NCBI GenBank assembly: GCA_030737835.1
Contig: CM060847.1
Location: 18,003,979-18,067,978 of the forward strand
Source: Acorus gramineus
Taxonomy: Eukaryota; Streptophyta; Magnoliopsida; Acorales; Acoraceae
DNA: 64,000 bases
Direction of reading: 5' to 3'
In this document: piece after piece, positions 35,588 to 48,600 of the stretch
Layout: the number at the start of each line of letters is the position of its first letter
How positions within the stretch are numbered: the stretch's first letter is position 1
The notes under the pieces: model-generated
What the model was told of the DNA's origin: nothing
What the model saw: the letters and a program-made list of their open reading frames with translations, nothing else
Database searches by the model: none
Position numbers and translations under genes: made by a program

Positions 35588-38500
35588 ATGTTCGGCAAGC
35601 TCATGCACGCCGTTCAGTATGACTCCTACGGCGGTGGCGCCGCCGCCCTTAAAGTGAACACGCGGAACCTTTTATTCTTTGTTATAATTATTATAGATGG
35701 TTCAAAGTTTTTCTATGGTTTTAATTGGTACGTGTGATGTGAAAATCTTGACTGTGTATAGATATTGATGCATGTGTTTGAGTTGTTTTTTTTTTTTTTT
35801 TTTTTTTTGAAGAAAATTTTGTTTTTTGGTTTTTTATATTTGTAAAAGTAATACCCATATGTATTTGAGAATTATTGTGTGTTACAGAGGCTGTTGAAAT
35901 TGTTATGTTTTATTTTCATTGGGTTTTTTTTTTTATTTCCCAAATTATAATTGGTGATTTGATTTTGTCTTTTGTTTTATGATTTGTGCCTGTGTTCTTG
36001 TAGTTCTAATGGTAGTCGTGAATATTGTGGCTTTAGATTTTTCTTTTGTTCTTGGATCCAGATGAATTGGTTATGAAATAAAATCATAGTCTTGTGAAGT
36101 ATAATATAAAGGAATATTATGTTGTTGGCAATTTTTAAATGTGGGTATTAATTATTTTATAAACATGTGAATGGACTAAGAATGTGCACAGTAAGCAGTG
36201 GTGTTTGGATACTGAATGTGGGTATTATTTTAAAAGAGGAATTTTCTTCTGGGATGATCTTGGAATTCATCATATTATTTAAATTTAGTCACAGTTTCCA
36301 CAATGCAAGTTGCAAAATTTAACTATACATTTCAGGATGTTTGGAGATTTTATTTAAAAAAAATCATTTTGGATGCTGCAAGTCACTTGTCAGGATGTTT
36401 AGTTTTTGTTATGAGTCTGTTTTTTGAAGACACTGGTTTGCTTTTGTCTGTTGTAATTGGGCATTCTCTTCCTTTATAATAAAATTGGGGAAGGATGCCT
36501 ACTGTTTTTTCAAAAAAAAAAAAGTCTGCTTGCCAGGATTAAAGAAAGGACATCAGCATAACTCAGCTGAAGATCTCCCTCATCCAAAGGCTTTAAAATA
36601 TGTTTATATGCTATTGAATCAAAGTTTGAGAAGTAAAACATAGTGTCATAGTTTTTTGTTTTACCTTAGATTGAAGTTTTTCTTTTTCTGTTAGAATTAC
36701 TTGACCCCTCTTAACTACTACTTTAGCTGGTACACATTGTTGTGGAAGTAAGGAAAGCAGACTTGTTTTATACCTGGTCCTCATGTTCAGATCGGTAAAT
36801 TCTGATTGTAGAAATTCATCATAAAATTAATGGGAATGTAGATGAAGTGAGATTTTTCACCTAGCCTTGTATATTTTCCTTCTACTACAATAGTTATGGC
36901 TCTTATAGCACTTCATTGAAGACAAGAATGCATAAGACCCTGTTCGATTTTGTCATTCAAACAGCCTACAGATGCTTATCGTTTATATCCACTCTTCTCA
37001 GAGAATAGTTTCCAAGATGTATGTGCATTATTGCTTCTAGAATTGCTGTTATATGACTGTGACACACTATTTAAGTGTTTTTTTTTTTTTTTTGTCTTTG
37101 TCTTTCATTTTTATGAGAGTTCTTGCACACATTACCTGTTGTGCATATAGTGCTTGGTTCTTATATTAAGTTGTTTGGTTGGGCTTTTTGATTCACACAG
37201 CATGTCGATGTTCCAATTCCTTCACCAAAGAAAGATGAGGTGTTGTTAAAGTTGGAAGCATCAAGTATAAACCCAGTAGATTGGAAAATCCAGAAAGGCA
37301 TTCTGAGGCCATTTCTTCCACGCAAGTTCCCTTTCATTCCAGGTAGTAACAGGAGAAACTACTTAATTGCCCCACAAAATAGTGAATATATCACTCTTTT
37401 ACTTCAATTTTGCATCAATTTTGGCCATCAGTAGTGTATTATGTTCTCTGCATGACCTCACATTCCGTTTATCCCAACATGATTTGCGATTTAAGCTTAG
37501 TTTGGAACCAATTTTCAAAAACAACTTATACCCTAGATTGATTAAAATAGTTAAAACCAGCTTTTTATAAAATCTAATTTGTTGACTTTTAAGACATAAA
37601 AACCAAAGTTTGCAATCAACAGCTGAATTTGAAAAATACCCATTCGGGGCAGATTATCTAAAATTTGATTTTGCAAACGCAAATTGGTTCACACTGGGCA
37701 TTAATGTTGAGGCAGCTTATATAGATTTTATTGTTGCCAGAAATAGGTAGAAAGGATAAAGGGAAACATAGGCCTGGAAAGTCACTTTTATTACTATTAT
37801 TTGGATTGAAGTTTTTTTCCAGTCATACATAAATGCATATTTAATTGCATTGTATGAGATGCTGAAAAAACTTCAGTCATGTGAAACCATTTTAGTGAAG
37901 GGTGGGATTTTTTTAGTTTAATTCTGGCATTATCATTGTGTGAATTTGGCTGCCTTGCTCCAACGGTGGAAAAATTGGAAGCAATATCATGTGCACACTG
38001 GCAATTCTTGCCAAACTAATGTTGTTCTTACAATTCTACGTTTGTTAGGCAAATTTTTGTGGTTATCTAGTGTATAGTATCTCTTCTCTTGATGTTGTAA
38101 ACATGTCGATAGCTTTCAGCTTATCAACATGTTGATAGATGTAACTGGTGTAAGGTTGAGTCACAAATAATGATTGACAGATATCTGTGCTCTTAATGAA
38201 AACAGTCTCAGACGTCGCGGGAGAGGTTGTTGGGGTTGGTTCTGAAGTAAAGAACTTAAAGGAAGGTGACAAAGTGGTAGCAATGCTCAATGTACCGGTG
38301 ACCATTTATGCATTTTTAATCAAAGAATCAAAGATATCTCTCTTGTTTATTTGATCTTCTTCCTCTACTTATCAATCATATCCATTAACAGTCTGGAGGT
38401 GGCTTCGCCGAATATGCAACAGCTTCAGAAAGCCTCACAGTGAAGAGGCCTTCTGAAGTATCCCCTCCTGATGGTGCAGGCCTACCCATAGCTGGACTCA

Positions 38501-39081
38501 CTGCCCTCCAAATGCTTACTCGAGCCGTCGGGATCAAATTTGATGGCAGCGGTAAGCGCGCCAATGTCCTTGTCACTGCAGCCTCTGGTGGTGTGGGCCA
38601 TTACGCAGTCCAGCTCGCAAAGCTCGGTGACTTGCACGTGACGGCCACGTGCGGGGCCAGGAACATAGAGCTCGTCAAAGGCTTGGGGGCTGACGAAGTG
38701 GTCGACTACAAAACCACGGAAGGTGCAAGTTTGAAGAGCCCCTCCGGACTGAAATACGATGCAGTCATTCATTGCGCGACGGGGATTGGGTGGTCTGTTT
38801 TTGAACCTAATTTGAGCGAAAATGGGATCGTGATTGATATTACACCCACAGCCGGGACCTTTCTCAACTTCGTGCTCAAGAAGCTGATGTGGTCTAAGAA
38901 ACAGCTGGTGCCATTAGTATTGTCACCCAAGGCTGAGAATCTGGATTTCCTTGTGCAGTTGGTGAAGGATGGGAAGCTCAAAACAGTGGTCGACTCGAAG
39001 TATCCTCTCAGCAAGGCTGAAGATGCATGGGCAAAGATCATGGATGGACATGCCACGGGGAAGGTCATCGTCGAGATGTAA
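35588..39081 (+). CDS. CEQORH: Quinone oxidoreductase-like protein, chloroplast envelope type (paralogue B)
   Basis: This is the duplicate of gene A, with the same four exons: 35588-35653, 37201-37342, 38206-38297 and 38392-39081, all GT-AG and of identical lengths (66, 142, 92, 690 nt), giving 329 codons. It begins MFGKLMHAVQYDSYGGGAA, has WKIQKGILRPFLPRKFPF, SDVAGEVVGVGSEVK and VLVTAASGGVGHYAVQLAK, and ends HATGKVIVEM. Differences from A are scattered substitutions such as Asp for Gly in exon 1, Leu for Ser in PIAGLTALQ, and IHCATG for FHCATG. Several B residues (MHA, NPVDW, AGLTALQ) are the family consensus, so B looks the more conserved copy. Reading frame intact. Its upstream region is single-copy, unlike gene A. 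Confidence 0.93.
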
Positions 39082-39630
39082 GTGAATTCTGTCTTGTGGC
39101 AAATTGTTGCCTGTGTTTGTTCAGAGGTTAGAGAATAACAATACATGTTTCTTCTATGGTCAATAAGTTATGTTTGCGACACTACAAAAAGAGTTTTTAA
39201 CTCTGTCAAACTGAATGCATGATTGAGTATGGTGGTTTCTTTCAGGTGTTGATGAAGCAATAACAGAATTTGCATGCAAGTTTTTATTTTCTTAGTCCTG
39301 GTTAGCCCCCTCATGCAGGTTGTCAGAAGGCTGTTAATCTATTGTTCTGAATGTCAAAAATGAATTTCATCTTCATTTAGGATCATATGTTGTCCACTTA
39401 CAATAGTACTCCACCACAAGACACACAACTCACATCTCAACAATGATCCATCCTCTGCCACCATATTATCTAACATCTATTAACAACTTAATAATGATCA
39501 ACCAAACAATAAAATTTTTATTATTATATTGTTTAACAAAAAAAATACAATTAAATAGAAAATGATTTATTTTACTGATATTAATCATGTAATAACATAT
39601 ATGGCATAGAATTCACTCACTTGTTACATC
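39082..39630. other. 3' flank of gene B
   Basis: Up to about 39395 it matches the flank of gene A. The rest is AT-rich and contains no gene. Gene B and antisense pseudogene C converge here. Confidence 0.4.
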
Positions 39631-40439
39631 TCAACGATGAACTTCCCAGTGGCATGCGCCCCCGCCGCCCGCCCCCCCCATGACTTTCCCCCACCCATCC
39701 TTTGCCCTCCCAAGCCCCCACTTTGAGTCCACCACTGTCTTCACCTTCCCCTCCCGTTGATGGGGCTCATACAAAGACCACCTGACCCCACCGTGCAGTG
39801 GATCACCGCGTCGTATTTCACCCCTGATGGGCTCTTGAAGGTTGTCCCCTCTTCGGTCTTGTAGATAAGATAAGCCTGTCAATCATTCGGGAAAAAAAAA
39901 TCCTCTCAAAATTCAAAATATCTAAATAGCTGGAGTGCTAATATACATATGATCAAAAGAATATCTGAATATGACATATATTAGAAAATTAAAGATGTTT
40001 ATATTGTATATTGTTCAAATTTGTTATATTTGCATGATTGATCAAAGTTCTGATATTTTATATTACTATTAAAAAATTTATATATGATATCTGAAGGAGA
40101 GAATAAGTTCTAAAATCTCAATGCTAATCTCATTTCTTTTCTTTGACCATTAAAAAATCTGGTGTTTGAACATAAAGTGATAATTTGAAGGAATGTGAAA
40201 GAAAAATTTTCAGATGCATAATTACAATAATAATTGGTCAAAGAAAAAAAAAAAAACTTTAGACCACTTTCCCTTTGACACAAATTCTTTTACTTTCCTT
40301 TATTTTTCTTTTGAGATTGTGCACATCAAATTGGTGTTCATATTTAGGGTGTTATTGTGCACAAATTTAAAAAAAAAATGAAAGAAAATGAGGAAATATG
40401 AGTGTGATGGAAAATAAAATATTTTTCCTTTGACCAGCT

Positions 40440-41111
40440 TGTTAGACTTTATCATGATGCGGAATTTTAAGAATATAATTTTGATGTATAAAAACATAGC
40501 AAATTTTTCCATAACAAGATTACATAATATATTACTAACCTTTTTCCATGATACCAATGTGAGTTGTTTATCAAAATACTCAAGATTTGGCATTCTTTGG
40601 TTGAGATCTTTAAGTCACTACTCTCACCTAGCTTAATGGGTAGCAATATGTGGTGTAGGAATTTCTTACACAAGTTGTGAATGTGTAGGTATATGAGTAT
40701 GATCTGGGACATCATCCTTATATAGACATCTTTATTAAAGACCATTAATATTTTTATAATTTATTCCATTAATCCATAAGTTATACATAAATACAACCAT
40801 AAGTATTCCTACTAATCCATGAGTTACATGAGTTTCTAATGACCTTTGGTTTTCCATAACTCATAACTACCAAAGGCATTGAGTTTTCTCATTACTCCAT
40901 TGAACATTATAATGGAGTTTTGTCAATGAATGAAGGTTGAAACATCTCAAAATGCAACGGATGTTTTATTTGTCTATAAAACCTTTTAAATGCCATCAAT
41001 TAATTGGTTCACCTTCCAATTATTCTCATAAATATTTTTCTTATGGAGTAACATCTAGTAACTAATTAAATATAAACATGTAAAAGCCACATAATATACA
41101 AAATGTTAACA
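40440..41111 (-). repeat. Copia 1, 3' LTR
   Basis: 672 bp, tgttag...taaca, a near copy of 46688-47380 with substitutions and a few small indels. Confidence 0.92.
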
Positions 41112-41485
41112 ATCTCCCACTTGGCCTGACATGGTTATATTTGTACTAGATTCTAAAATGGTCATATGAACTCTTAAAGAAAAAATTACACCCCTCGTGG
41201 TTAAATTTTGCCTCATAAAATCACTAATATCAAATCATTGAATTACTCATCAATTCAAGATTCTTCAATGGTTATAATGTTAGTAATTCTATTGACATGA
41301 ATTGTGAGATTTTAGATGACATTAGCAAAGTTATGGTAAAAATGCTAATTCATCCGAAATGGTCCCATTTACTTTTAAGCATCTAAATGTGCACAATATG
41401 ATGCATAAAAGTAACATAAACATTATCATTAATTCATAAAAACATTATTTACATCATAATGTGATCACATAACACCATACTCATT

Positions 41486-43331
41486 TTAGACCAAATTTGA
41501 TAAGCTTTCCACCAAGCCCATGCGCGTAACATGATCTTTAAAGAGCTTTGGTGGAAGCCCTTTAGTCAAAGGGTATGCTAACATGAGTAAAGTACTTATG
41601 TGCTGAATAGAAACAATTTCATTATGAACTCTCTCTTTTACAGCTAAATACTTAATATCAATATGCTTCGATCCTCCAGATGTTTTGTTATTCTTGGAGA
41701 AACGCACAGCAGCATCACTATCGCAGTATATTCTCAAGGGTTTTATAATTGAATCAACAACGTGCAACCTTGAGACAAAATTTCTTAACCATATTGCATG
41801 ACATGTGGCTTCATAACAGGCTACAAATTCTGCCTCCATGGTAGAAGAAGCCATGAGCATTTGCTTATGACTCCTCCATGAAATAGGTCCTTCAGCTAAC
41901 ATGAAAAGATAACTAGATGTAGATTTTCTAGTATCTTTACAGCCAGCATAATCATAATCAATATAATCAATGACTTCAAGATTATCTGTTCTTTTGTACG
42001 TAAGCATGTAGTCCTTAGTGCCTTGCAAATAACGCAATACTTTTTTCACTGCTTTCCAATGTTCAATACCTGGATTACTTTGGTATCGCCCAAGCAAACC
42101 CACTACATAAGCTATGTCAGGACGAGTGCATACTTGAGCATACATAATACTTCCTACTGCAGAAGCATATGGAATGTTTATCATTTGTTCCACTTCAAGA
42201 TCATTTTGGGACAGTGTTGTTCACAAAATATGTCACCCTTAACAACAAGGGCAACACTGCTTGAACAATTTTGCATGTTGAATATCTTAAGAACCTTTTC
42301 AATACAGACCTTTTGGGATAATCCTAACAACCCACGAGACCTGTCTCGGTGAATCTCAATGCCAATCACAAATGATGCTTCACCAAGATCCTTCATATCA
42401 AAATTCATAGATAGGAATTGTTTGGTCTCATGAATCATTCCATATTATTGCTTGCTAACAATAAGTCATCAATATACAATACAATAATACAGATTTTACT
42501 CCCACTGGCTTTAAGGTATATGCATTGATCCACTAAATTCTCTTTGAAATCAAAAGCAATGAGAACTTCGTGAAATTTATGATACCATTGTCTAGAAGCA
42601 TGCTTTAAACCATATATGGACTTCTTAAGCCTACATAGCATTTTCTCCTTGCCTTTATCCTGAAAACCTTCAGGTTGGTTCATATAAACCTCTTCATGCA
42701 AGTCACCATTTAAGAATGCAGTTTTAACGTCCATTTAATGTAGCTCCAAATCATAATGAGCTACTAAAGCCATGACTATTCTAAGGGTATCCTTTTTAGA
42801 AACATGAGAAAATATTTCTTTGTAATCTATCCCTTCTTTTTGAGTGTATCCTTTTGTAACTAATCTGGCCTTGTATCTTTCGATATTGCCCTTGGAATCA
42901 CGTTTGGTTTTAAAAATCCATTTGCAACCAACAATTTTGATTCATTTTGGCAATTCTACAAAATCTCAAATTTTGTTGTCTTCCATAGATTTCAACTCTT
43001 CTTTCATGGCATTCAACCATAGAGTTGAATTATGACTTTTTATGGCTTAATCATAAGAAATTGGATCATTTTCCAAGCCATCATAATCACACTCATTAAG
43101 ATAAACTTCATAGTCATTTGATATAGCAGGTCTTTTCTCTCTTTGTGATCTACGTGAAGTTACTTCTACAATTGGGATATGCTCAACTTCATTATGGGTA
43201 GCCTCTTGATTCCCACCATTTTCCATTATTGGTGTAGATACCTCTTTTTCTTGAATAGCCAGTAAATTATGGTTATTTATTGATGTATTACTTTTAGGCT
43301 CAATACTCTCACTAAAATCCTCATTTTCCAA
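41486..43331 (-). pseudogene. Copia 1 reverse transcriptase and RNase H region
   Basis: Three open pieces carry the pol 3' half. 43331-43047 is the spacer after integrase. 42734-42435 has [18 protein letters not shown] and the catalytic [10 protein letters not shown] (the YVDD box). 42438-41486 has DMKDLGEASFVIGIEI, then RPDIAYVVG and the RNase H part with MEAEFVACYEA and the IYCDSDAAV block. In-frame stops interrupt it, for example TAA after NDPISYD near 43047 and others around 42720 and 42435. It makes cDNA in living elements; this copy cannot. Confidence 0.85.
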
Positions 43332-44335
43332 AAAAAAACATTTGTAGTTTCAATAATTCTAGTACTATGAGTAGGACAATAAAATCGAAAACTTTTTGAT
43401 CTTTCAGGATAACCAATGAAATAACAACTTATAGTCCTAGAATCCAACTTCTTTATTTGTGGGTTGAAAATTTTAGCTTCAGCTGAACACCCCCATACAT
43501 GTAGATAATTCAAATTCGGTTTCCTACCAATCCATAACTCATAAGAAGTTTTGGGTACAGTCTTACTAGGAACACGATTAAGAATGTGTACAACAGTTTT
43601 CAAAGCTTCACCCCATACGAATTCAGGCAAGGTTGTTTTACTCATCATACTTCTCACCATAGCAATTAGAGTACGGTTTCGTCGCTCAGCTACACCATTC
43701 TGCTCGGGAATACCAGGCATTGTGTAGGTTGCGACAATTCCATTCTCTCGTAAAAATGTGGCAAAAGCACTTGGATTTTGACCCGATTCAGTGAACCTTC
43801 CATAATATTCACCACGTCTATCGGACCTTACACTGTTAATCTGTTTACTAAGTTGATTTTCAACTTCAGCTTTATAGATTTTAAAAACATCCAGTTCTTC
43901 AGATTTTTCACGAATAAGATACACATAAGAATACCTTGAAAAGTCATCAATAAAGCTAATAAAATATTTATGCCCACTAATGGTTAAAGTTGGACAGGGT
44001 CCCCAAATGTCAGTATGAATACATTCTAACAATTCAGTTACCCTAGATGCACCCTTTTTCTTAATCTTTGTATATTTTCCTTTGATACATTCGATGCAAG
44101 TATTAAAATCAGAAAAATCAAGTGAATTTAAAATTCCATCTTTAACAAGATGTTCCATCCTTTCTCTTGATATGTGACCTAGCTTTTTATGCCACAACAT
44201 GGATGAATTTTCATTCACTCGATTTCTTTTCTTAGAAATTACATCATTCACATGGAAAGATAAAAGAGACTGTACATAATTGTAATCTAAATTCAATGAA
44301 TAAAGATTACCATGTAAAGTACCAGAGCCAACCAA
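43277..44335 (-). pseudogene. Copia 1 integrase region
   Basis: The HHCC zinc-binding part ([10 protein letters not shown] and CIECIKGK) is followed by the catalytic core ([51 protein letters not shown]). Its upstream frame is broken from gag-protease near 44365 at a run of T/A. Its end shifts at an A9 run near 43331 (ccaaaaaaaaaca). Confidence 0.88.
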
Positions 44336-44363
44336 ATGGGAATTATAGAATAAAAATACTTTA

Positions 44364-45505
44364 TTATTTCCAAAATCTTAATTCATAACCATAAGAATCA
44401 AGTTTTGGAACTGAAATAAGGTTTCTAGTAAATACAGGAACATAAACTGTATCTACTAAGTCCATAATAAAACCCGTATCTAAAACCAAACGTAGAGTGC
44501 CAATGGCCTCAACATTTACTTCTGTTCCATTTCCCAAAGTGATGGTCCACTCTCCTTTATTTAATCTCTTATTTGTAAGATATCCTTGCATGGAATTTGT
44601 TACGTGAATACTTGCACCAGTATCAATCCACCAAGTATTTGGTGGAACATTAACTAAATAGGATTCATAAGATACAAAGCACTGGGTTTTACCTTTCTTT
44701 TCCAACCAAGCCTTAAAACCAGCACAATGTTTTCGCAGATGACCTTTCTTGTGACAGAAGTGACAGCGTACCTTACTCTCATCCTTTTGCCCATTGGGAG
44801 AATTTTCATTATTTTTCTTTATTTTCTTACCCTTGCCTTTTTTGAAAGCCTTTTTGCTTGGACCTGCAATGGTGACATGAGCCATATCTGGATTTTCAAT
44901 TTTAAGCCTCTCTTCTTCTTGAACACACATGGCAATTAGATCAGTCATCTTCCATTTCTTTTTCTGCGTGTTGTAGTTAATTTTAAAAGGACTAAATTGC
45001 GCAGGAAGAGAAGTCATTATGAAGTGAATAAGAAAACCTTTAAAAATTGCCATGTCCATTCCATTTAATTGAGAGGCCATATCACTCATCTTCGTGATAT
45101 GCTCACGAACACCACTACGACCATCATATTTCATTGTCATCATTTTAATCATAAGGGTACTTGCCAAAGATTTGGAAGTTGATGCAAATTGTGCTTCGAC
45201 CGACTTCATATAGCTCCTTGCTTTATCTGAATCCGGAATTGCTCCACAAATTGCAGGAGTGATAGAGCCTTTCATAATCATTAGACTCATGCGGTTAGAG
45301 CGCTCCCACTTTTCATACAAAGCTTTTTCATTTTCACTACTTTCAGTAGTAAGCTTTGCTGGAGGATTCTCTCTTAAAGCATAGTCTAAAGCCATACAGG
45401 CATACAGCCGAGAACAATAGTAATTTGTTCCTTCCATTTCTTAAAGTTTGTCCCACTCAAAGCTTCAATACCAGATAAATAACAAGTGATAGCAGTAGGG
45501 TTCAT
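44364..45505 (-). pseudogene. Copia 1 gag and protease region
   Basis: The likely original start is the ATG at 45505-45503 (MNPTAITCYLSGIEALSG). A duplicated ctgtatgc near 45400 then shifts the frame into the long open piece 45437-44364. That piece has the capsid-type region, a basic stretch (KKAFKKGKGKKIKKN), the CCHC zinc knuckle CHFCHKKGHLRKHC and the protease active site WWIDTGASIHVTNS. It ends in a premature stop after ELRFWK. Confidence 0.85.
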
Positions 45506-46687
45506 TGCTGCAAAATAATAAATTATTTTTCCATGTCATGAATAAATTCAACACCACACATTAAACAATCTAACTAAAATACATAATTAGCTAGATTTTT
45601 CTTAATCTCAATTTCTTGTAATTCTTTCGTTGGACCGAATTACAATTTCAAATATCAAACTATAATTATAGTCCTTCCGTTGGGCTGAACAATAATTTAA
45701 TTGTAGAACATAAAAATATATTATTATAATTCTTCCATTAGACCGAATTATAATAATATATATATAAAAATAAGATGATAGTTAAATAAAATTATCAAAT
45801 CATAATTAAGTTTAACACCGTTGGGTAGAAAAACTTCATTGATATTATTTTATTTATCATCTACTATTTTTAAAACTTAGTCATGTATAGTGATGACCCT
45901 CCGTTGGGTTGATCAATATCAAAATGAGATGATAGTTAGAATAAAATTATCAAATCATAAGGAAGTTTAATACCGTTGGGTAGAAAAACTTCATTGATAT
46001 TATTTTATTTATCATCTCCTATTTTAAAATTTATTTATATATATAGTGATGACCCACCATTAGGTTGATCAACACTATATATAAAACTTAAAATAATATG
46101 ATCAACCAAATATTAATCAAATATGACTATAAAAATCATATTTTATTAATCACTTGTTAAATCATTAACCATAACATGAATTATTTAACTCTTATAAAAT
46201 TTATGCACCGAAATAAGGATATATTAACAAGATAAACTATGTATTATTTAAATTCATAATTTATTTAAAATTCATGAATTATTTTAAACAAGATATAATT
46301 TATGCACGATGAATTCACAAGACCGAAATAAATTCATGCACAACAAGATCACTGAGACAATATCATACGATTATCGAGATTAGGACTATGCATATATAAT
46401 ATGGTCACCGACACTATCATAATATAAATTGTTTATTTACATGCATGCCATCATTTATTGGTTTGTGTCTTTATCTATTCATCATAGTGTCAAATACATA
46501 TGCAACACAATTCATGCCATTAATAATAATTAGTGACATGTTCACACACATGCTGTCACCAACATCTGAATCAAAATAACTTAAAGAATTAAATCGAGAT
46601 TTCTAAAAGTTATTCGGACATGCATTCATAATCAAAATTCACCCTAATATGTTTTATACATCAAAATTAGTTGGCTCTGATACCAAA

Positions 46688-47380
46688 TGTTAGACGTTAT
46701 CATTATGCGGAATTTTAAGGATACAATTTTGATGTATAAAAACATAGCAAATTTTTCCATAACAAGATTACATAATATATTACTAACCTTTTTTCATGAT
46801 ACCAATGTGAGTTGTTTGTCAAAATACTCAAGATTTGGCCTTCTTTGGTTGAAATCTTCAAGTCACTACTCTCACCTAGCTTAATGGGTAGCAATATATG
46901 GTGTATGAATTTCTTACACAAGTTGTGAATGTGTAAGTATATAAGTATGACTTGGGACCTCACCCTTATATAGACATCTTTATTAACCTTTGATCTTCCC
47001 ATTATAGACCATTAGTATTTCTATAACTTATTCCATTAATTCATAAGTTATACATGAATACAACCATAAGTATTCCCATTAATCCATGAGTTACATGAGT
47101 TTCTAATGACCTTTGGTTTTCCATAACTCATAACTACCAAAGGCATTGAGTTTTCTCATTACTCCATTGAACATTATAATGAAGTTTTGTACATGCATGA
47201 AGGTTGAAAAATCTCAAAATGCAACAGATATTTTATTTGTCTATAAAACCTTTTGGATGCCATAAATTAATTGGTTCACCTTCCAATTATTCTCATAAAT
47301 ATTTTTCTTATAGAGTAATATCTAGTATCTAATTACATATATAAACATGTAAAGGCCACATAATATACAAAATGTTAACA
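46688..47380 (-). repeat. Copia 1, 5' LTR
   Basis: 693 bp copy of the 3' LTR, with the tRNA-Met primer site immediately inside (ggctctgataccaaa on the plus strand). Confidence 0.92.
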
Positions 47381-48109
47381 CAACTTTCATTGTGCTTGTG
47401 CATATGGCGAAAAAAGTTTCCATCACTATATTTGAAATTCTATGTGTTTATGCATGTGGTGAATAAAAACTCTGATCACTATATTTGAAATTCTCACTGA
47501 GGGAAGGGAAAAAAAATTCCTACTATTTCTAACAAGAAAAATAGAAGATAAAAAGTGAAGGAGGAAAATTTTCGATTTCTATCACTTTGGCAACACACAC
47601 CCTTAAACATGTAAAAAAAAAAAAAACAAACAAACAAACTCTGTATCCCAATGATGAGAATAGGACATGGATTCATCCGTGAACAGGCTTACCTGTAGTC
47701 GAGGACCTCGTCCGCGCCGAGGGTCTTGACGAGGTCGAGGTTCCTGGCCCCGCACGTGGCCGTCACGTGCAGGTTGCAGAGCTTCGCGAGCTGGACCGTG
47801 TAGTGGCCCACGCCGCCCGAGGCGGCAGTGACGAGGACGTTGGCGGGGCGGTTGGGGATTCCATCGAATTTGAGGGAGAGGGAGCGGGTTAGGGCTTGGA
47901 GGGGCTGTGGGGAGGGCTGCTGCTTCGGCGGGGGAGACTTGGGCGGGTCTCTTCGCTGTTCGAGTCTCTGATGCTGTCGCGTATTCGGCGAGGCCACCCC
48001 CCGGACTGTTAATTAATCAGAGAGATGATTGATAAGTGAGATGAGAAAAAATAGATAAACAAGATAAGACTTCTTCAATTTTAAAAACAGGAAAAAATCA
48101 ACTGATTTT

Positions 48110-48600
48110 TTTTTTTTTTTCATGAAGTTCATATAACATGCTGAAAACACATATGTAAATTAAAATAGTATTTTGAATTAAATTTTTATTGACAGATTAA
48201 GATTATTGTGTGAATATTTTGTTTAATCACCTGTTGTTGAAAACATAATATACCAAAAAGTCTCTACGATGTATTAAAAATATAAAAAAATATTTTTGTA
48301 AATGATTATTTTACTCTACCAGATAGAGTTCTATAATTTTTTTGGAGGGGTAAAATCATCATTTATAGAGGGTTTTTTTGTATTTTTAATAAATTGTACG
48401 GTTGTTGGTATACTGTGTTTTCAGTCAGAGTTAACCAAATAGAATATTTACAGAATATTACTCATTTATCAACAGAAATTTAACTCGACAGGTTATTTAG
48501 ATTTACATATATGTTTTCAAGGGGTTATATGGACATTAGGGAAAGACAAGAGGTAATATAGATTTCAGGTAGTTTCTTAAGGGGTTATTTGGATTTGTCT
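48110..48600. mobile_element. Palindromic (foldback) element in the intron of pseudogene C
   Basis: Inverted arms meet near 48325. Left-arm words include acatatgtaaattaaa, gaaaacataatatacc and attaaaaatataaaaaaat. Right-arm counterparts include ggtatactgtgttttc, tttgtatttttaataaa and tttacatatatgt. A related half copy lies at 51690-51900. No ORF is seen. Confidence 0.55.

Larger units (their letters stand above)
31190..39890. repeat. Segmental duplication, copy B
   Basis: It is colinear with 890-16050 and contains oxidoreductase gene B plus the 3' end of antisense pseudogene C. It lacks the tandem duplication and the gatggcaat and ggggtgcaac inserts of copy A. It carries its own insertions at 31416-33194 and about 35005-35240. 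Confidence 0.88.
40440..47380 (-). mobile_element. Ty1/copia LTR retrotransposon 1, complete but decayed
   Basis: LTRs at 40440-41111 and 46688-47380 begin tgttagac and end aaatgttaaca. Inside the right (5') LTR lies the primer site, read on the minus strand as tggtatcagagcc, complementary to initiator tRNA-Met. Next to the left (3') LTR is a purine tract (gtgggagatt). Flanks cagct and caact fit a 5-bp target duplication with one change. The gag, protease, integrase, reverse transcriptase and RNase H order is that of copia. Several frame shifts and a stop make it non-autonomous. LTR differences show it is not a recent insertion. Confidence 0.93.

Noticed and set aside
39631..39882. 83-codon minus-strand ORF as a small gene
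   Set aside because: It is an out-of-frame reading of the oxidoreductase 3' exon; the homologous residues lie in another frame that is broken.
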